A stretch of 17,797 bases of DNA, from NCBI GenBank assembly GCA_964632365.1, contig CAZWDR010000057.1:1-17797 (forward strand). Direction: 5' to 3'. This document shows positions 14,253-17,797 of this stretch, in pieces. The notes beneath the pieces were generated by a model. The model did no database searches and was not told where the DNA came from. It worked only from the letters and a program-made list of their open reading frames with translations. The position numbers and the translations under genes are program-made. Source of the stretch: ZC4RG30 sp964632365 (lineage in GTDB: Bacteria; Pseudomonadota; Gammaproteobacteria; Steroidobacterales; Steroidobacteraceae). How positions within the stretch are numbered: the first letter of the stretch is position 1; every line of letters begins with the position of its first letter.

Positions 14253-16220
14253 ATGTCCGTGCACCGCCGACTGCCCGTCGCGGGCGTTACTGCCCTGTCT
14301 GCCGTCGCCGCCGCCGTCTGCAGCTCGCTGGCGCATGCCGCCGCGACGCCCGCGGAGGAGGAGCTGGCCGAGATCATCGTCGCCGGCAGCCTCGATGAAA
14401 CCACGCCGCTGGAGCTCTCGCGCTACGGCAATGACCTGGAGATCGTCACCGCCGAGCAGGTGCGCAACCACGGCTTCGTCGACCTGACCCAGGCGGTGGA
14501 GATGCTGGTGCCGGGGGCGTTCGTGGCCACCCAGGCCGGTCCGTTCAGCTACTCCACCGTCGCGCTGCAGGGCTCGCGCACATCCGATGTGCTGTGGACC
14601 GTGGACGGCGTCCGCATCAACAACCGGCTCTACAACTCCACCAGCCCGGCCGACACCCTGCCCTCGAGCATGATCGAGCGCATTGAGGTGCTGAAGGGCG
14701 GCCAGGGCGTGCTCTATGGCACCCAGGCCTCCGCCGGTGTCATCAACGTGGTGACCCGCGGCTTCTCCGGCCAGCCCGGCGGGGGTGTGAGCCTCGGCAC
14801 CGACACCCGCAATGGCGTGCATGTGGACGGCCACCTGCGGGGGGCCATGGGTGTCCACCAGCTCACCGGCTGGGCATCGCTGGACAAGTCGGACGGCTAC
14901 GAACTCTATGACGCCTATACGGCCACCTCGACCAGCCGCAAGCGCGAGTACGACGTGAAGAACTTCGGCCTGCGTTACGGCGTGGATCTCGGCGAGGACC
15001 TGCGCCTGACGCTGCAGGGCGTGCACACCGAGGCGGCGCTGGATTATCCGAGCCCCAGCAGCACCAACGTCAACGAGCGGGATGTGGAAGTGCTGTCGGG
15101 TCGCCTGGACTATTCGCCGCGCGAGGGCTTCGACGTCTTCGTGAAGGGCTACTTCCATGACTGGGATACCGACTACTACCCCGCCACCGATCCGGCCGCC
15201 AGCGCGTACTGGGGCTTCCGCGACTATGGCGTGGGCGCCGCGACGCGCTTCGACCTGGGGCGCGGCCTCGAATATCACCTGGGATATGACTTCCAGAACT
15301 ACCGCGGCACCGACGAGGTGCTGCGCATCGACGGCCTGACCGAGAAGACCCACGCGGTGTACGGCCAGATCCGCACCACCGATGACCTGTCGACGCGGGC
15401 GCACTTCGCGGCCGGCGTGCGCTACAACGATGCCGGCGGCGCCACCGCCACCGTGTGGAGCGCATCGGGCGTGTTCCGCTTCACCGACCGGCTGTATGTG
15501 GAGAGCACGCTCGGCACCTCGTTCCTGCTGCCCGATGCCTACCAGCTGTATGGCATCGAGCCGGACGACACGCGCGGCAACCCCGACCTCGAGCCCGAGG
15601 AGAGCTTCAACATCAACGTCGCCGTCGGCGGCACCGTGCCGGCCTTCCGGCGCGAGCTCGGCTGGCAGCTCACCGGCTGGCGCCGCCGCGTCACGAACCT
15701 GATCACCAGCGATGACTCGGCCCCGCCGCCCGGCTTCAGCGGCGTGTTCGTGAACATCGATGACACGGTGAAGGTGTCGGGCGGCGAGGCGCTGCTGCGC
15801 GGCGCGCTGACCGGCGCCCTGCAGTTCGACCTCAGCTATCTCTACAGCCGCGAGCTCGGCCCCAATGGCCGGCAGCTGCAGAACCGCCCGCGGCAGAGCG
15901 CGAAGCTGGGCCTGTCGTTCGCGCCGCAGGGGCAGCCCTGGGGCGCCGACATTGCGCTGAAGTACGTTGGCACGATGTACACGAATGTGGGCGGCCTGCC
16001 GCAGCAGACCTACGGCAAGGACGTCATCGCGAACCTCGGTGCGCACTGGCTGCCGGATGGCCAGGGCGGCCACCACCGCGTCGGCCTGCGGGTGGAGAAC
16101 CTGCTCGACACCGACTACGCCACCCGCATCCGTTCGTTCAACCAGGGCGGATCGCCGGTGATGTACCGCAACCTCGGCGTGCCGCGCACGCTGCATGTGA
16201 AGTACAGCTATTCGTTCTGA
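14253..16220 (+). CDS. TonB-dependent outer-membrane receptor
   Basis: A 655-residue receptor. It has a signal peptide (1-29, ending LAHA), a candidate TonB box in ELAEIIVAG (37-45), and a plug domain (about 55-168) with the typical VALQGSRTSDVLWTVDGVRI and IERIEVLKGGQGVLYGTQAS segments. A 22-strand-type beta-barrel fills the rest and ends in YSYSF with the terminal Phe recognised by the BAM complex. Length and the short plug resemble BtuB/FepA-size receptors. Such receptors import metal chelates, cobalamin or other scarce compounds using TonB-ExbBD energy; none of those energising genes is in the window. The PepSY-type gene 25 nt downstream points towards a metal or siderophore-like ligand. 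The ribosome site is buried in the hairpin at 14213-14247, and no Fur-like site is visible upstream. Confidence 0.93.
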   Translation: MSVHRRLPVAGVTALSAVAAAVCSSLAHAAATPAEEELAEIIVAGSLDETTPLELSRYGNDLEIVTAEQVRNHGFVDLTQAVEMLVPGAFVATQAGPFSYSTVALQGSRTSDVLWTVDGVRINNRLYNSTSPADTLPSSMIERIEVLKGGQGVLYGTQASAGVINVVTRGFSGQPGGGVSLGTDTRNGVHVDGHLRGAMGVHQLTGWASLDKSDGYELYDAYTATSTSRKREYDVKNFGLRYGVDLGEDLRLTLQGVHTEAALDYPSPSSTNVNERDVEVLSGRLDYSPREGFDVFVKGYFHDWDTDYYPATDPAASAYWGFRDYGVGAATRFDLGRGLEYHLGYDFQNYRGTDEVLRIDGLTEKTHAVYGQIRTTDDLSTRAHFAAGVRYNDAGGATATVWSASGVFRFTDRLYVESTLGTSFLLPDAYQLYGIEPDDTRGNPDLEPEESFNINVAVGGTVPAFRRELGWQLTGWRRRVTNLITSDDSAPPPGFSGVFVNIDDTVKVSGGEALLRGALTGALQFDLSYLYSRELGPNGRQLQNRPRQSAKLGLSFAPQGQPWGADIALKYVGTMYTNVGGLPQQTYGKDVIANLGAHWLPDGQGGHHRVGLRVENLLDTDYATRIRSFNQGGSPVMYRNLGVPRTLHVKYSYSF

Positions 16221-16245
16221 GCCGCGCAGGGCAAGCTGGCAGCCC

Positions 16246-17670
16246 ATGCTGCGCGTGATCCTGTTCATCCACCGCTACCTCGCCGTGGCGGTGGGCCTGC
16301 TGATGGCGCTGTGGTGCCTGTCGGGCTTCGTGATGATGTACCAGGCGATGCCGGAGCTGACGCAGCAGGAGCGTCTGGCCGGCCTTGCGCCGTTGCGGCT
16401 GCAGGGATGCTGTCATCCCCATGCGTTGCCGCCGGCGGATGCACCGCTGGGGTCGTTCACCATCGAGATGCTCGACGGGCGCGCCGTGCTGCGCGCCGGT
16501 GGCGCAGCGCCGGTGGATCTGGCGACCGGTGAGCCGGTCAGCACGTTCACGCGCGGGGATCTGCAGCGCATCGCCGCGGCGCATGCACGGCAGCGTGACA
16601 TCGGCGGATCGTCCACGCCGCGCTGGCTCGGCGAGGTGGAGATCGACCAGTGGACCCTGCAGGCCGCGCGGCGCAATGCGCCCGTGCATCACTTTGCGCT
16701 GGACGATGCCGCAGGCACCGAGCTGTATGTCAGCGGCCGCAGCGGCGAGGTGTTCCTCGACACCAACCGGCGCGAACGGGTGCTGGCGTGGCTCGGCGCG
16801 ATCCCGCACTGGCTGTATCCCACCGCGCTGCGTCAGCATGGAGCGGTGTGGACGCAGGTGGTCATCTGGACCTCCGTGATCGGCGCCTTCCTGGCAGCCA
16901 CCGGGATCTACGTCGGCATCGCGCGGCTGCGCCGAGATCGCAGCGGCAAGCTGGCTTCGCCGTTCCGCGGGTGGTGGTACTGGCATCACATCGCCGGGCT
17001 GGTGTTCGGTGTGCTGGTCCTCACGTGGGTATTCAGCGGCCTGCTGACGATGACGCCGTGGGGATTTCTCGCGGGCGGCGATGCATCCGCGCGGGTGCGC
17101 ACGCAGATGCTCGGCGCCCCGCCGGCTGCGGACCTGCATGCGTTGCTGGCATCGGCACCTTCGACGATGGCATCCGGTGACTTCCGCCAGATGCGCGCCG
17201 CACCCTTCGGCGGACGATTGCACGTGCTGCTGATGCGCGCGGATGGGTCCAGCGTGCGCGTCGATTCGTCAGGCCAGCCCTCGCACATCGAAGAGGCGCA
17301 GGCCCGCGCTGCATTCGCGCGCCTCGACACGCCGGTGCGCGCGCTCGACCTGATCACCCGCGAGGACGCGTACTACTACGGCCACAAGCGCGACGTGGCG
17401 CTGCCTGCATGGCGTGCCGTGCTGGACGATGACGATCGCACGCATGTGTACCTGGATCCGGCCAGCGGCCAGGTGCGCGTGGTGGATGGCGATGCGAAAA
17501 CCGCGCGGTGGATCACGCAGGGGCTGCACAGCCTGGACTTCCGCGGGCTGCGCAGCCGGCCGCTGTGGGATGTGGTGACGATGCTGCTGCTCGGCGGTGT
17601 GACAGCCGTCTGTGTGACCGGCAGCTGGATGGCGATCCGGCGCGTGCGCCGGGATTTCGGCGGGAGGTAG
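16246..17670 (+). CDS. PepSY-associated inner-membrane protein
   Basis: A 474-residue protein with the four-helix pattern of the PepSY_TM family: TM1 about 12-34, TM2 about 202-226, TM3 about 246-270, TM4 about 442-464, and two periplasmic stretches (35-200 and 271-440) with PepSY-like segments (ELYVSGRSGEVFLDTNRRER and THVYLDPASGQVRVVDGDAK). Conserved-looking His residues near the membrane (H9, H188 in IPHWLYP, H247-H248 in YWHHIAG, H428 in GLHSLDFRG) fit the proposal that some members act as membrane oxidoreductases for ferric chelates. A CCHPH cluster (C55, C56, H57, H59) after TM1 could bind metal. The gene starts 25 nt after the receptor stop with only a weak ribosome site, so one transcript is likely. 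Function in reduction or passage of the imported chelate is inference from the pairing. Confidence 0.88.
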   Translation: MLRVILFIHRYLAVAVGLLMALWCLSGFVMMYQAMPELTQQERLAGLAPLRLQGCCHPHALPPADAPLGSFTIEMLDGRAVLRAGGAAPVDLATGEPVSTFTRGDLQRIAAAHARQRDIGGSSTPRWLGEVEIDQWTLQAARRNAPVHHFALDDAAGTELYVSGRSGEVFLDTNRRERVLAWLGAIPHWLYPTALRQHGAVWTQVVIWTSVIGAFLAATGIYVGIARLRRDRSGKLASPFRGWWYWHHIAGLVFGVLVLTWVFSGLLTMTPWGFLAGGDASARVRTQMLGAPPAADLHALLASAPSTMASGDFRQMRAAPFGGRLHVLLMRADGSSVRVDSSGQPSHIEEAQARAAFARLDTPVRALDLITREDAYYYGHKRDVALPAWRAVLDDDDRTHVYLDPASGQVRVVDGDAKTARWITQGLHSLDFRGLRSRPLWDVVTMLLLGGVTAVCVTGSWMAIRRVRRDFGGR

Positions 17671-17740
17671 CGCGGCGAGGCGCGGGATGGTTGTGCGATA
17701 GTCGCGCGCATGCGTGTGTGGAACGCTGCCCGGCCGGCCG

Positions 17741-17797
17741 CTAGCGAAGGATTGCGTTGCGCGGCTGCTCGAGGATCCGTTCGTCAGATAGCGGTGT
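17741..17797 (-). CDS. Possible C-terminal end of a minus-strand gene
   Basis: On the minus strand, the frame entering at 17797 reads TPLSDERILEQPRNAILR and stops at TAG (17743-17741). The composition (mixed charged, hydrophobic and no Arg/Ala/Pro-biased shadow pattern) looks like real protein, and a convergent gene would fit the 70-bp gap after the PepSY gene. Only 18 residues are visible, so no family can be named. A competing plus-strand frame from ATG 17710 has no ribosome site and a less protein-like sequence. Confidence 0.4.
   Translation of the reverse strand, partial: TPLSDERILEQPRNAILR

Noticed and set aside
14247..16268. A 673-codon minus-strand open frame opposite the TonB receptor gene
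   Set aside because: High-GC codon bias opens the antisense frame; the product is compositionally skewed and the plus-strand receptor has full domain support.
17710..17797. Plus-strand frame from ATG 17710 running off the right edge
   Set aside because: No ribosome site, and its sequence looks less protein-like than the minus-strand frame ending at 17741.
1..17797. CRISPR array, tRNA, rRNA, insertion sequence or phage genes
   Set aside because: No regularly spaced direct repeats, no tRNA-like cloverleaf, no transposase or integrase motif, and gene density and composition are even throughout.

Overview
This 17.8 kb window comes from a GC-rich (roughly two-thirds G+C), gene-dense Gram-negative chromosome. 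A TonB-dependent receptor, a TolC/NodT-type outer-membrane lipoprotein, a BaeSR-like two-component system and a MacAB pump all indicate a proteobacterium. The mix with a DUF1552/DUF1592 pair suggests a gammaproteobacterium of the Steroidobacter/Nevskia type, but that placement is an inference from gene content only. I see no rRNA, tRNA, insertion sequence, phage gene or CRISPR array.

Layout. (1) 1-2880, minus strand: a DUF1592-type c-type-cytochrome-like secreted protein followed 2 nt later by a DUF1552 protein with a Tat-like signal, cut by the left edge. (2) 3171-4340, plus strand: an exported esterase-D-type alpha/beta hydrolase with an Ala/Pro linker. It converges on (3) 4410-6436, minus strand: an exported SMP-30/gluconolactonase-like beta-propeller overlapping by 4 nt an intradiol ring-cleavage dioxygenase, with a good Fur-box-like site just ahead of the first gene. 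(4) 6652-8927, minus strand: BaeS-like kinase and BaeR-like regulator, overlapping by 4 nt. (5) 9077-14146, plus strand, divergent from the kinase: MacA-type adaptor, MacB ABC transporter and NodT/OprM-type outer-membrane factor, a complete tripartite efflux pump in tightly coupled order. (6) 14253-17670, plus strand: a TonB-dependent receptor and a PepSY-type inner-membrane protein, a usual pairing for metal or metal-chelate uptake. (7) The right edge probably holds the last 18 codons of a minus-strand gene.

How they work together. The two-component system lies back to back with the pump and is the natural candidate to control it in response to envelope stress or toxic compounds. The receptor and PepSY protein form a second envelope module. 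The stretch between pump and receptor is unusually structured: a 12-bp tandem repeat allows two competing hairpins, a third GC hairpin follows, and an 11-bp perfect inverted repeat buries the ribosome binding site of the receptor gene. This leader and the Fur-like site in front of the propeller/dioxygenase pair are the strongest regulatory signals. I found no clearly new multi-gene system. The least understood genes are the DUF1592/DUF1552 pair and the propeller/dioxygenase pair.
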